Under the pieces are notes generated by a model. The model was not told the DNA's origin, made no database searches, and saw only the letters and a list, made by a program, of their open reading frames with translations. Both the position numbers and the translations under genes were made by a program. From positions 32,162,425-32,226,424 of the forward strand of contig NC_090020.1 in assembly GCF_036417845.1 (NCBI RefSeq): a stretch of 64,000 nt of DNA. The letters are read 5' to 3'. Shown piece after piece: positions 1-11,186 of this stretch; within the stretch, counting starts at the first letter, position 1; every line of letters starts with the position of its first letter. The stretch comes from Apteryx mantelli. Lineage: Eukaryota > Chordata > Aves > Apterygiformes > Apterygidae.

Positions 1-1722
1 TATCTGTGCAGAGATGCTAGCAAGAAAATAAATCACTCGTTGATTTATAAGAGTATACCTTAGTGATAGAACAAGAGTGAGGTGAGAATCGGGCCCATAC
101 AGCTTCCTCTTGGATAATTCTGGATAAGATCCCAAATGCCCACACACTTAGGCACGATTATCCTTAATTTGCTGTTTTGTGCAATTCAATTTGACCAGTT
201 CCATATTTAGCAGAAATTGGAGAAGCTCCACTGAAATCCTGTGGAGACAGCCAGATGATCAGAGCTCCATAACACAAAAGAAAGCTCAACGCTTGTTGGA
301 GTGTATCAAAAGAAATCTACCATCCCTCCCAAAACTCCAATTAAAATCTGGAAACAGTGCTAAGGATTTAAATTAGCAAGTTTCTTTCACAATAGTCCAC
401 TTCACATGAAGACAATGGTGTCTTTCTACTATCATTTCATTCAAAAATCACTTTTTTGTTGCACAAAACAATAATAACTATGCAAATTCATTTTCTAGCA
501 CTGGCCCAGAGTAAAATCCCAACTTTACTGAGAATTTTGCCACTGACGTCAAAGAACTGTGCATTCACTCTTGCATATGGATGGGAGAGCTTCATTCATA
601 GACCACACCTTCAACTCTTTTTTTCACTCTGACAGGACACATCTGATAGAGACCCAATTACCCTTGGTAGTGAAATGGCTTATCAAGCCGTACATTCAAA
701 ATTCCCATAGAAAAGCTTGCAAAACAAGACCTGTAAAGAAATATAAATGATATCCCCAGCTCCCTACATACACATGCTGTATGGCATACCATTATATCAT
801 TTTCCATGGGCCTTCCTTAAAAGGCAAGAAAGTGAGCGTAGAAGTCAAGGGACTGATGAATGTGTGTAATTTACTGAAACCCTTGGGCTTATCCCCTTCC
901 CCCCGCCCTCTTGGCAGAGCTGGGTAAGCCAGAGGCCAGCTGGATGAGCTCTCCGAAAGGAGGAACAGATACCAACGCCCTGATAAGAAACAGAACAGTC
1001 ACTTGTCCTAATTACAGTCAGGGAACAATCAGCACCAGATCTGCTCTCTCACAAGGAGGATGGCTTCCTTGCACGAAAGATATGACCAACATAGTATTTA
1101 GCAGGAGGGCCAGATCCTTTGAAAAACATGGAGAGAACTCTGTGGAATGCATCGTTTTATATTTCAGAAACAAGGCTTTGCATGTTGTGGCTGTAGTTTT
1201 AAAAAAGACATCCTGCATTAACCATGCAATTCCTAGGATATCTTAGATATCATATGAGAGGAACAAAAGGCTTTTGGTAAATGAAATACAGAAGCACAGA
1301 ATATATTAACAGCCTATTCAAATTCTTATATACACCAAGTGCATCTCTCTGTTGGTGGCAGGAACAGACAACAGGGTATCTCAAATCTTGCCAAAATGGA
1401 TTTTGGTGCCCAGGAGAGAAAGCACATGAGAAACAAACAGAATGGAAGCTGAAATAAATGTGTGATCAGTTACAGAAATCTAACTGAACTTAACAAAATA
1501 CATTGACTTGACATGCCACGTAATAAAATGTTGAAGCACAGGAAGTACTTGAAATCTCTGAGCAATTCAACAAAGGTCTTCAGCATCTGCTTTTCACATA
1601 ATTTTAGATCTCTGATCTGAGTTGTTGATTTGACAAGTTTCCGGTTAACTTTAAACTAGTAGTAGTCAGATAACTGACTACTAATTCCATTTCCAACAAA
1701 TTTTAACATATTTTTTGGTCTT
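1..1722. other. Unique non-coding DNA, no gene seen
   Basis: No frame here resembles a known protein; the longest is 111 codons at 911-1246 and looks like chance. There is no RNA gene and no recent transposon. One short fossil repeat lies at 501-560 (own entry). A short exon of an unknown gene cannot be excluded from sequence alone. Confidence 0.6.
501..560 (+). repeat. Fossil of an ancient amniote palindromic repeat
   Basis: The segment reads as a decayed copy of a short interspersed repeat common in birds, crocodiles and turtles, whose consensus (as I remember it) contains a GTAAAATCC-type left part and a core like TTTTGCCATTGACTTCAATG. Seen here: GAGTAAAATCCCA at 509-521 and AATTTTGCCACTGACGTCAA further right. 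A second copy with the same two blocks in the same order lies at 30961-31020, which supports a repeat rather than chance. The family name is uncertain. Confidence 0.5.
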
Positions 1723-2625
1723 TCACAGAATCACAGAATCACAGAATGGCTGAGGTTGGAAGGGACCTCTGGAGATCATCTAGTCCAACCCCCCTGCTCA
1801 AGCAGGGTCACCTAGAGCACGTTGCACAGGATCGCATCCAGGCGGCTTTTGAATATCTCCAAGGATGGAGACTCCACAACCTCTCTGGGCAACCTCTTCC
1901 AGTGCTCTGTCACCCTCACAGTGAAGAAGTTTTTCCTCATGTTAAGATGGAACTGTCTGTGTTTCAGTTTGTGCCCGTTGCCTCGCGTCCTGTTGCTGGG
2001 AACCACTGAAAAGAGTCTGGTCCCATCCTCTTGACACCCTCCCTTCAGATACTTGTACACGTTGATAAGATCTCCTCTCAGCCTTCTCTTCTCCAGGCTA
2101 AACAGGCCCAGCTCTCTCAGCCTTTCCTCATAACAGAGATGCTCCAGTCCCCTAATCATCTTTGTAGCCCTTCGCTGGACTTGCTCCAGTAGTGCCACAT
2201 CCCTCTTGTACTGGGGAGCCCAGAACTGGACGCAGTACTCCAGATGTGGCCTCACCAGGGCTGAGTAGAGGGAGAGAATCACCTCCCTCGACCTGCTGGC
2301 AACACTCTTCCTGATGCAACCCAGGATACCATTGGCCTTCTTGGCCACAAGGGCACATTGCTGCCTCATGCTAGCTTGGTGTCCACCAGCACTCCCAGGT
2401 CCTTCTCGGCAGAGCTGCTTTCCAGCAGGTCAACCCCCAACCTGTCCTGGTGCATGGGGTTATTCCTCCCCAGGTGCAGGACCCTGCACTTGCCTTTGTT
2501 GAACCTCATGAGGTTCCTCTCCGCCCACCTCTCCAGCCTGTCCAGGTCTCTCTGAATGGCAGCACAGCCCTCTGGTGTATCAGCCACTCCTCCCAGTTTT
2601 GTATCGTCATCATGATACAACTCCT
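1723..2625 (-). mobile_element. CR1 LINE retroposon, 5'-truncated
   Basis: A CR1 non-LTR retrotransposon inserted on the minus strand. The 3' end is at 1723, where the plus strand shows three tandem copies of TCACAGAA (1723-1746), the complement of the CR1 tail repeat. Next to it is the conserved 3' UTR block, read on the plus strand as a GGTTGGAAGGGACCTCTGGAG-like stretch followed by AGTCCAACCCCCCTGCTC. Further inside comes the end of ORF2 (separate entry). Recognisable CR1 sequence ends near 2615-2625, so about 0.9 kb survives, compared with about 4.5 kb in a full element. Loss of the 5' part is the usual outcome of incomplete reverse transcription. The good state of the reading frame suggests a fairly young copy. 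The subfamily cannot be fixed by eye. Confidence 0.95.
1812..2625 (-). pseudogene. CR1 ORF2 C-terminal fragment (reverse transcriptase end), frameshifted
   Basis: This is the 3' part of CR1 ORF2, which in full elements encodes an endonuclease plus reverse transcriptase. On the minus strand a first frame (2647 to 2366) enters CR1 homology at DDTKLGG, just at the reverse transcriptase catalytic Asp-Asp box, and continues through [16 protein letters not shown] and EKDLGVLVD. It stops at 2366. Homology goes on in another frame from 2369 to 1812 (185 codons), including [34 protein letters not shown] and the terminal [20 protein letters not shown] region. The switch falls between VDTKL and [11 protein letters not shown], so one small indel separates two otherwise open segments. 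The endonuclease and most of the reverse transcriptase are absent, so the copy cannot move by itself. Confidence 0.92.
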
Positions 2626-5600
2626 TCCACGTTCCAGAGAATATCAAGACTTGTCATCAAGCCTCAACAGCAACTCATGAGCATTTGGTTGTCTCCCTCT
2701 TTGCCTCACAGAGGTGAAACAAGGATCCACACCCACCAAATTTAAAGTTTACTTGGTTCTTCTGCAGCCTTAAGCCTCCTAACTGGATGGGTGTGACAGC
2801 CCAGCTGCAGTGATAGCAGCTGCAGACTGCCCTAGTATGGAGCTGGAGACATGGTTGGGAGGGCAAACTCACATTTCAAAACTGTTTTCAAGCTTCACTA
2901 GATTTTGCTGCCACTTCCTTCTTTTACAGTGAATCACTCTAAAAATTTAGTAGCAGGTTTATATCTGAAGCCTTCGGCAATGAAAGTGATTAAAAATAAA
3001 AGACAAATGGGGTTAACTGCCAATAATAAAAACAGCCCTCGCCCAACCAGCAGCTGCAAATTCAATTATTTTTCCCCATATCACCTAAGAGAAAGCAAGA
3101 AGTTATTGTGCAATGAGTCTTCTTCCCTATCCAGGCTGTTTCAACCCTCTTTGTCATTTCTCAGAGCTGAAGAGAGCTGAAAAGTTCAAACTTGAGAACA
3201 ATTTATTCCTCAAATCATGACAAAGAGCTGAGGGGGGCCTGCCTGTGGCCATGTGAGTCAATCCCTGCAGCTGTTCAGGCTAATCATGAAACTTCCGCTT
3301 AGGGAGAGGATACACTCTGGCAAAAAGCACATCTGTGTGCAGGAAAATGTGTTCATACTGCAATACCACCTAGCAGCCTGGAAGTTGGTCTCAGTGTATT
3401 TTGGAAAAAATAACCACTGCAGCTATTGTGAAATTGTCAGAAGGGCTAAAATAATCTCCCTGAATAGAAGGAAACTAGTGCCTCATTGGGTCAGTCACCC
3501 TGAGCTGCTTCAGATTTAAAGAAAAACACTTTTCTTCACCTGGGGAAGGGGCTCAGTCATTTTCTACTCTATGTCTGGAGCCTTGTAAGAGGCCTCCTCC
3601 AGCACAGCCAGGCATCCCCCATCCATCAAGGCAAAGGGTCCTGTTGATCTGTCAGCTGGGATTGATGCCCTGCAACCGTACACAGCACCTGTTTTCTCCC
3701 GGCATAAAACCTGTGGTTTTTCAGAGTCCTCCTGGCAACCCTACCCTCCCTTCCACAGCCCTGTTGCAGTGGACCCTCATCATGCTGCACTGCACATAAG
3801 GGCTTCATCAATAGCTCCCATGTAACTTTCTCAGGTGAGCAGAAAACTATCTTATAGTAGCAGACAGTTCCTTTCAATGCTTAAACCAGGTCCCCACAAG
3901 AGCAACTTATGCTGATTAAAAAACTTTTTCTATTGTTCTTATATTTGGGTTGTTTCTTTCTGTCAGCGTAACAGCATCTTTTCCGGCACTGTGATATCTG
4001 CTAGCAGGAGGGAAGCAGTTATCCTCCTGAGAAAGTAAAGCAACATTGAAGCAGCCCCTGCTGCAGAGTTGACTGTTTAGGGTAAACTATAGTGATATAC
4101 TGGAAAATGCTTCAGCCGTTGATGTGGTCTCTCGAGGATGGCATGAAGTGTGTCTGTGGCAGTGGGGCTACATGAGAGAGCCTGAAGGCATCATGCAGAC
4201 TCCAGAAGGCTGCTGTGCCCCTGTGTGGGGACAAAATGGGAAAAAGCATTCTGATATTATCAGTGAGGAGCTGAAACAGAGATTAATCCCTATAAGCATC
4301 GGACCCTCAAGCTTTCTGTTAACTAATGCATAGGATCGTTGCCATGGGATGATGGGGTTGAGAGCACATCCGGCACACCATGCAACAGCATGGGAAGCAG
4401 CGCAGGCTGCAACCCAAAGGGCTGTTTGCTATTAGGGCTTCTTGGAGGGCTGAACTCCTGCTAGGTGGCATGTCTGAGGTCAAAGGGCAGTGTTGAAATC
4501 TCTCTGAAAATGCTCAAAACAGGCTACAAGGGAGACTGATACAGGAGCTGCTTGTATCTTCCTTGTGTTTAGTGTAGCAGGTATGAGCTCAAAGTCCAGA
4601 CTTAAGTCCTTGTGAGCTGGGGTCATGAATTGCCCAAGATGATGCTCTGACTGTATGAAGTTGTGACTATATTCAGTTGGAGTTGAATCCATATCTGGTT
4701 TCTTGGGTACAATATGACAACATCTCCAGTGAGCAGCGCTCCTTGGAGAAAAATACATGCAAATATTCAGTTACATGGATGAGAAGCTACTGTAGTAAAC
4801 CAGACAAAATGTTAATCCAATAAAAAAATGTTTTAAATTAAGGGTTGTCTGTCTGTTTCATGACAGTGTGGTGTGATGCAAATAATAAACATATTGAAGA
4901 CTTAAAGTGCTTCCTAACAATATCTTTGGAGCCATGATTACTTCTGGTATTCTCATCCTGCTGCTGCTTTGGAATCAACTCATAAAACAGCTTTATGGGA
5001 GCCTCTTTTGATTTTATATGCCTTTTGAGGTACAATTAGTTCTTAGAAGAAATTGTATTCAGATATGAATTCACAAATCCAAGCTTATTTCTGTCATTTT
5101 AACAGATTAAATTGTCTATCTGCATGCCTGCTTTTAGTGGGATAGTACAAACCATTTTTAAGTCATGCAAAATGTATTTTTGTGGACCTCATTTGCTGGA
5201 GACCTGCCAAAGCCTCTTGTCCCATTTGAGCATGATGTTGTGGGAAACAAATATGATCAAGAAAAGCTGGCAAAGATGACCTATTGATAGAATTGCTAGA
5301 GGAGTAAGGGTAAAGTTGGACTGTTTTATAGAACGTTTGAGACAGGTTTTTAGTCCTGGATATAACATGCCTCTACTAATGGGAGGTTACACAGCACACA
5401 ATGAAAAATGTTTTCCTGAGTAGAAGGTTTCATTTATATCTGTGCCAGAAATAAAATAGTCTCTGATTTACAGTTCTGCTGGCTGTACAAATTGTTTGGT
5501 GTGGAAACTCTGACAAACTTTTCTGGCCTTACTTTTCTCATTAGGCCTCTTTCTCTGTCCCCTGAAAACAGACTTCATACTTTGTGAATCCAGTCCTCTT

Positions 5601-6341
5601 TATTCCTCTTTTTCTTTTGCTGCTGCTGAGTTTTATCTTTTCAACCTGGTGAGTTAGACTTTCAGCCATATTTGCTTTTGTCACCTAAGTCTTCTTTTTG
5701 AGAGTAAGACTTTTCCTTCTAAGCTCTAAATCCTTTTCTTTATTTATTTTTTTATAATTTATCACATCTCTTGGAAGTCCTGTTATTTCAGGCATTGCCC
5801 TCTGTTTAAGGCCCTCCAGGGTATCTCTCTGTTCAAGGTCACTTCCTACTTTTTGTGATTACATTAGTACTCATCATTTCTGCCTCTGGACTGTTGCTAC
5901 CACTTAATTCTCCCCAGCTGAGATTTCAAGAGGTCTCACAGTTTCACCTTGTATCTACTGATCGTCCTCCTTCTGGGACCTGCTCTGGCACAGACACACT
6001 TGGTTGGGATGGATGAATTCATACAGCTGTGAATGCCAGCTAAAGGACCCAAGTCATCACAAGCCCTAATGCAGAGTCATGGTAGAGGTTCGTGGTGGTC
6101 TTACAAATCAGCTTGTACCTTGTACTCTGGCAGGCTGTTTTGCTGCATTAGCACAGTCTGACGGCCAGGCTAAGTAGTGTTACCTCGAGACAGGGTTAGT
6201 GAGTGCAGGCACGGCTCAGTGCTGGCGCAGTTATGCTCTTCCTGACGGTGGGATGTAGATCCATACACGGTGCTTCAGGGACCTGCATGCTGGCCTCTGC
6301 TGTGTGGTGCAGACACGCTCCTGAACATCCAGTCCCTCCTT
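2626..6341. other. Unique non-coding DNA, no gene seen
   Basis: Open frames are all under 100 codons and match nothing I recognise. There is no transposon end, tail or clear tandem repeat. A pyrimidine-rich patch lies around 5580-5760 with several T-runs and a short CTG triplet. Nothing else stands out. Confidence 0.6.
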
Positions 6342-6367
6342 CATACACACGTGCGTATGCACATGCA
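6342..6367. repeat. Perfect alternating purine-pyrimidine tract (26 bp)
   Basis: All 26 bases alternate pyrimidine and purine without a break, mixing CA, TG, CG and TA steps, so this is not a simple CA microsatellite. Such tracts can adopt left-handed Z-DNA under negative supercoiling. That property is known; any use here is unproven. Confidence 0.8.
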
Positions 6368-9300
6368 GACATTTTACTTGTTTTCTTTGGTCACCAGGAG
6401 GCTTGGCTTGTCATTTGAATTTGAATAGATGTTTCTCAGGATCCTGACTTGGCCAGATGTTTAGGAACATGCTTAAAACTAGCAGAATTTCAGTTTCTAG
6501 CACTAACAACATGCACATAAGGCACTTCATAGTGAAGAATGAACACCTGAGTAAATAGGATCATGACGAGTAACATAGGCCTCCAAGGAGCATAAAATGA
6601 AGTTAAAACAGAGCCTTATCTTCCCCAGTGTCATATTGCTGTACTTTTGAGTATATCCTTAAATCTCTGCCGTGTTGCAGATCTGGTAGTTATGAACAAT
6701 GAATCCTACAATTTGTCACCCCAGCTTCTCTTACCCAGCCATGTAAAGAGACACACATACATGCAAGAACTATGCAACCTGTGCTTTTTCACCTCCTTCA
6801 GCAAAGCTTCTTTGTGGATGTCCCAGAAACAGCAGCAAAACTGCCTGGCTTTTCATGAACATCTTCTTAGTTATTAAAGACAGCTGAAGTCACTGGAACT
6901 GGAGAGGCGCTGCCCAGAACGTGTTCCCTTGGGGCACAGCAGGGCCCTGCGGGCACCTCTGGCACTTCCATGATGACTTTTGCAATAATTTAGTCGCAAG
7001 CCAGAGTGCCTACAGTAAAATTCCTCTTCCTGAGGCTTGATTTACTAAGTCTTTACAACTACAGTAGTGGTTGGAGAATCGGAAAATGATGTGGTAAAAA
7101 GCCATTTGGCCACTGTACAATTGCTCCTGTGCATCAGGAATGAAGTTAACAGGCTACTGCCAAAGGGAAAGAAAGTTTTACTGTTTTGATTTGTCCTTCA
7201 TACAACTGTGTTATTAATATGTTTTAGATACTGCCTGTTAAAAACACTCAGAGGGGGGCTCAGTTTTCCTGGGTTTCTGGCTGGGAGCTTGAGGCATCAG
7301 CCTTATGAAGGGACCCATCACCATTAGATACAACCTATGCTACTGCCAGCACCAATCAGTGAGAGGCTTATGTGTGTGTTTGATTGCAGTCTGGAGGCAG
7401 TGCTTCACATCCTTCAAGACTGAGCTCGCAGATATCCTCCTTTTTGTTTTGGTGTAGCAGCCACCCACGTCTGGCCAACCCTGAGAGCCTGTTCACGGTG
7501 GCAGGATGACAAGCGCTGCCTTCAGTTCACGAGTCAGAATAAACACATCTGAAAATAAATAAAGCAAAACCAACCCCAGACAAAGGTTCTGTCCATCAGA
7601 ATTCCTCCTAGTGGAAGAAATTGTTTGATGTTTAAATTCAATAGCAAAAAAAAAGCCCTTTGCCATTGCTCAGCTTTGCCCATAGTCTCAGTAATGAGGG
7701 CAAGGCGATTGCAGGCTGCGCTCTGAGTTACTTTGGCAATTGGCACTTGCATGCCCCTCAGCCCCTCTCCCTCCCTATCAGCACACTAAATGAACTGAGA
7801 AGGGTCCCCTTGGTGCTTCTGCTTGCTTCAAAACAGCAGAAAGTGCCTTTTTCAGCTTCTTGTTGCTCCCTGTGTTGGGTCACTGGGGAACTGTCCAGCA
7901 AAAGCACTCCTTCGAAAATTAGGATGGCTTGGAGATTTCTTTTGTGCAGTTACTGAGGCCCATCGGGGAGAGGAGAGAAGAGAAACGCTTGCAATTTTCA
8001 GCCTAGGACAAAGCTCAGTAATTCAAGGCTGAATAATAATGAAAAAAAGAGGGGAATCACAAAAGAGAAAGCTGGCCACAGTCACTATTACGGCTGCTGC
8101 AGCCCCTGCAGCTGTTCACACCATGTTCAGTGCCAGAGGTAAAGAAAATGTTCCAAAGAGCAGGGTATTAGCACAGGGTATACACTTCTAAGGACATTTG
8201 CACTTGGCAGCAAAAATTCTCAGAATCTGAATATGATCCCCACAAAATACTTAAAATCATAACACGAGAATTAAGGAATTTGGAATTCCTGCCTACTTCC
8301 TGCATTTGGCAACATAAGATTGCAAGAGGAACTCAGTGCTAGTGAAATGGTTGTGAGGACAACTGTCTCCGTCTTCCAGCAGTGGACTTCGGCTCAAGCA
8401 CTGTTTTCTCCCTTCCAGTGTCCTGTGATGGTTTTTGCCATGCTGACTGCCTCAGCAAGGATGCTGCAGAGCATACAGATGTATTGCTCCTCCTCTCCCC
8501 TTCAGAGAAAAAGGTTAAGAAGATTCAGGACAAGGCCAGATCATGGCCTGTTTGATTCCTAGGCAAGTGACATCCTCTTAAGAGGCCACAGTTTGGGAGG
8601 TTTTACTGTCTGCTAAAGTCTGGTTGGACTAACTGGGGATCTTTACACTTATTTTAGCAGGAAATGGATCTGTCTTCAGCTCTTACTTAGGTCATTTTGT
8701 GCAGAACGGGGCTGTTATGGACATTTTGCTATGGACAGCTGTCTTCCAGTCTCCCTGGGTGAATACTTCACTCAGTCTTCTTAACAAGTGCAATATTAAA
8801 AAAGTTACCAATAAAGCTGAACTTTATGCAGGCCACAGATTCACAAGCTCATTCCATTTTGTAAGCTCAAGAGAAGATAAAACTCTTGAAAGTTCATGTA
8901 TAACTATGAAGAGAAACTGTAATTCTGTTGCAGAAAATATAATTTTCTGTTATTTAAAAATTGATGAAGATTAATTGTTCCTCAGAGTGCTTGAGGTATC
9001 GGTCTTAACTGGAGTAATTTTTCCCAGTTTGGAAGCAAATGTAAGCATTCCCAAAAAGTGTGATAGCACACCTGTGCCTGTGCCTGCTTTTCTGATCCAT
9101 TTGTTCACTAATAGTGTTTTGTGTGAGAAGCATTTCTCACTCCATTTTTACAGAAGCTAGTCAAAAACAACTGTGAGGACTGGCATTTCGCCCACCCATG
9201 ACTCAGGAGTGCTGTTCTGCCCCCACTGTTTGCAAAGCACCAGCGTGTTTGTGCACCAGAGTGTCAAAACTGAGGTTGTTGGTTGGATCAGCTGCGGGCC

Positions 9301-10389
9301 AGGATGAGCGTTTGTGGCTGCACCAAGATACACTTAAGCGCTGGTCCCTATTGAAGACAAAGACACAGACGCACTCTACAAGGGTGTATTATATCATTGT
9401 CAGATGGTTCATATTATTCCCTGACAAAATAATTCATCAGTATTTATTATGAAAACTAACTGATTTGGTCTCATGTCAATTTTTATTTGCCATCAATACT
9501 GCTTTAGTTTTTGGTGGAACTCTGCCAGCCTTTCCTGTTCTCCTTGCTCCAACCAAGCCCCTGAAAGCAGACTTTCACAGGCCGTCTGTGATTAGACAGT
9601 GGGGTCTCTGTAAGTGTGGTCTCGTATGAGCAGCTGTATGTTTTTTCTGTAGAGGGAAGTTGTCATTAAGAACTGAGAAGATGAGTGGGTGGTACCTTGG
9701 GCTGTTTTTCTTTTAATTTGGCCCTCATTTACTTTAGACACTATGAAGGAGTCCACATTAGTTGATGGTGCCCACAATTCACTTGTACTGATGAAGGCAG
9801 CTTGACAGCTGCATAAATCACTGCTAGATACCACTAATAGATTGCTGCATACGAATTTGTAGAGGACCACCCAAGCACAGCTTGGGGGCGGCCTGCAGTC
9901 ACACTAGGCATGCACATAAGTACAGTAATGCAAATTTGCTTAACTCTTTGTTGGCACTTTGTATAATCTTCCTTTTAAGGAAAGTATCCTTGTTTCTCCA
10001 CTTGATCTTGGACCTATTTGCTGAACAGAAGTCGCCAGCATCCAGCGCTTCCCACCATCAATAGTTGCAGGCTTGAATGTAAGTTTTATTTGTTCGTTCA
10101 TGTAGGGATACCAGCTTGCTTCCTTGTCTTGAATTGTACAATCTGGTGGGAGGGAGAAGGAGGGTGAAAAGGGTGGGAAGAGAGAAATGAGCTTCTGGCT
10201 CAGTGTAAGTACCTCTTGTATGCTGGAGTGAAAAGCCTGGGCAGGGCAGAGTGATCATTAAATAGCTACAGTATGCTGCCTGTCTAACACTGAGGAATTG
10301 TATACTGCCATCTGTAATTAAAGACACAATGGAGGTCAGAGCTTGGTAACATACCCATCAAAAGAAATAATACGAAGAGCACAGGAACA
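6368..10389. other. Unique non-coding DNA, no gene seen
   Basis: No recognisable coding exon, RNA gene or transposon. Open frames at 7660-7956, 8320-8562 and 8699-8974 are 80-98 codons and look random. Short GCTGCTGCAGCCCCTGCAGC-type text near 8094-8114 is a minor low-complexity spot only. Confidence 0.6.
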
Positions 10390-10760
10390 GGAACTTGTTT
10401 CTAGTGGCTGTATGCGCAAAGCCTGATGAGGACTTTAGCTGCTGCATTAAAAGCTAGAAAGCTATTGATCCATTGCCACCTGACATGAGCCAAGCCCTGG
10501 AAAGCATTAATCAATAGCAAGATTATGTCATCCATCACAGGGCGCAGGATTAGAAGCTGCAAAGCCTGATTTTTATCAGATGCTCCATGTCATTTGCAGG
10601 GCTCTCCAGGGCTGCTGTGCCCCATAACTACCGGCCCCATGGCTTTTGGCAGTGGCAGCTGCTAATAGATTCTTGACCTTTTGGCTAATGACTTTGGTAT
10701 CAGCAGCTTTACGGTTACCATATGCTTTATTAGGGAGTGCTCTTCTCACTTTAAAAAAAT
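10390..10760. promoter_or_regulatory. Candidate distal regulatory block (motif-dense)
   Basis: This stretch has no open frame of note but is dense in AT-rich cores typical of conserved vertebrate enhancers. It has GCTATTGAT at 10461-10469 and its exact complement ATCAATAGC at 10510-10518, which hold ATTGAT/ATCAAT cores (ONECUT/CUX or PBX-like), plus CATTAA, ATTAATC and GCTAATGAC cores elsewhere. The complex, non-repetitive text resembles conserved non-coding elements. Conservation itself cannot be seen here, so the call is inference. Confidence 0.3.
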
Positions 10761-11158
10761 TGTAGACTTGTGCTAACAGATTTCACTCCTCTGGCATTCC
10801 CAGCTCTATCTGCCATGGTACTGTCATGATGAAAAATTCCCCATCTTTTTTCCCAGGATAACATTAGTCAGAATGAAAGTATAACACTGTCTGAAACATT
10901 TCTTCCTTATCTGTTGTTACTAGAGACAGGAGTGTCTCAAAGAAGAATTTTCATATTCTGCTCTCACAGCCTGATCTCAAACCTGAATTTAAGGAGAGAG
11001 GGCCAAGCTTTCAAAAACGTGCATTCCTTTAGTTTGCATCCATGTACTTACCACTGGCATGTGCAAAATTACAATTCACAGATGGCTTTTTAAGCTCCAA
11101 ATGGTGATCTGTATGGGTGACTGCTAAGACTGGTGTGCAGTTCTGGCAACTAGTAACG
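10761..11158. other. Unique non-coding DNA, nothing specific seen
   Basis: About 400 bases without gene, repeat or motif cluster that I can support. Confidence 0.6.
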
Positions 11159-11186
11159 ATGTGTGTGTGTGTGTGCGCACGTGTGC
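11159..11186. repeat. GT-rich alternating purine-pyrimidine tract (28 bp)
   Basis: A (GT)n core at 11161-11175 runs into GCGCACGTGTGC, giving 28 bases of unbroken purine-pyrimidine alternation. This is a short dinucleotide microsatellite with a GC-richer end and has Z-DNA potential. Confidence 0.85.

Noticed and set aside
1746-2680. Several plus-strand open frames
   Set aside because: They are antisense shadows of the minus-strand CR1 ORF2 and 3' UTR.
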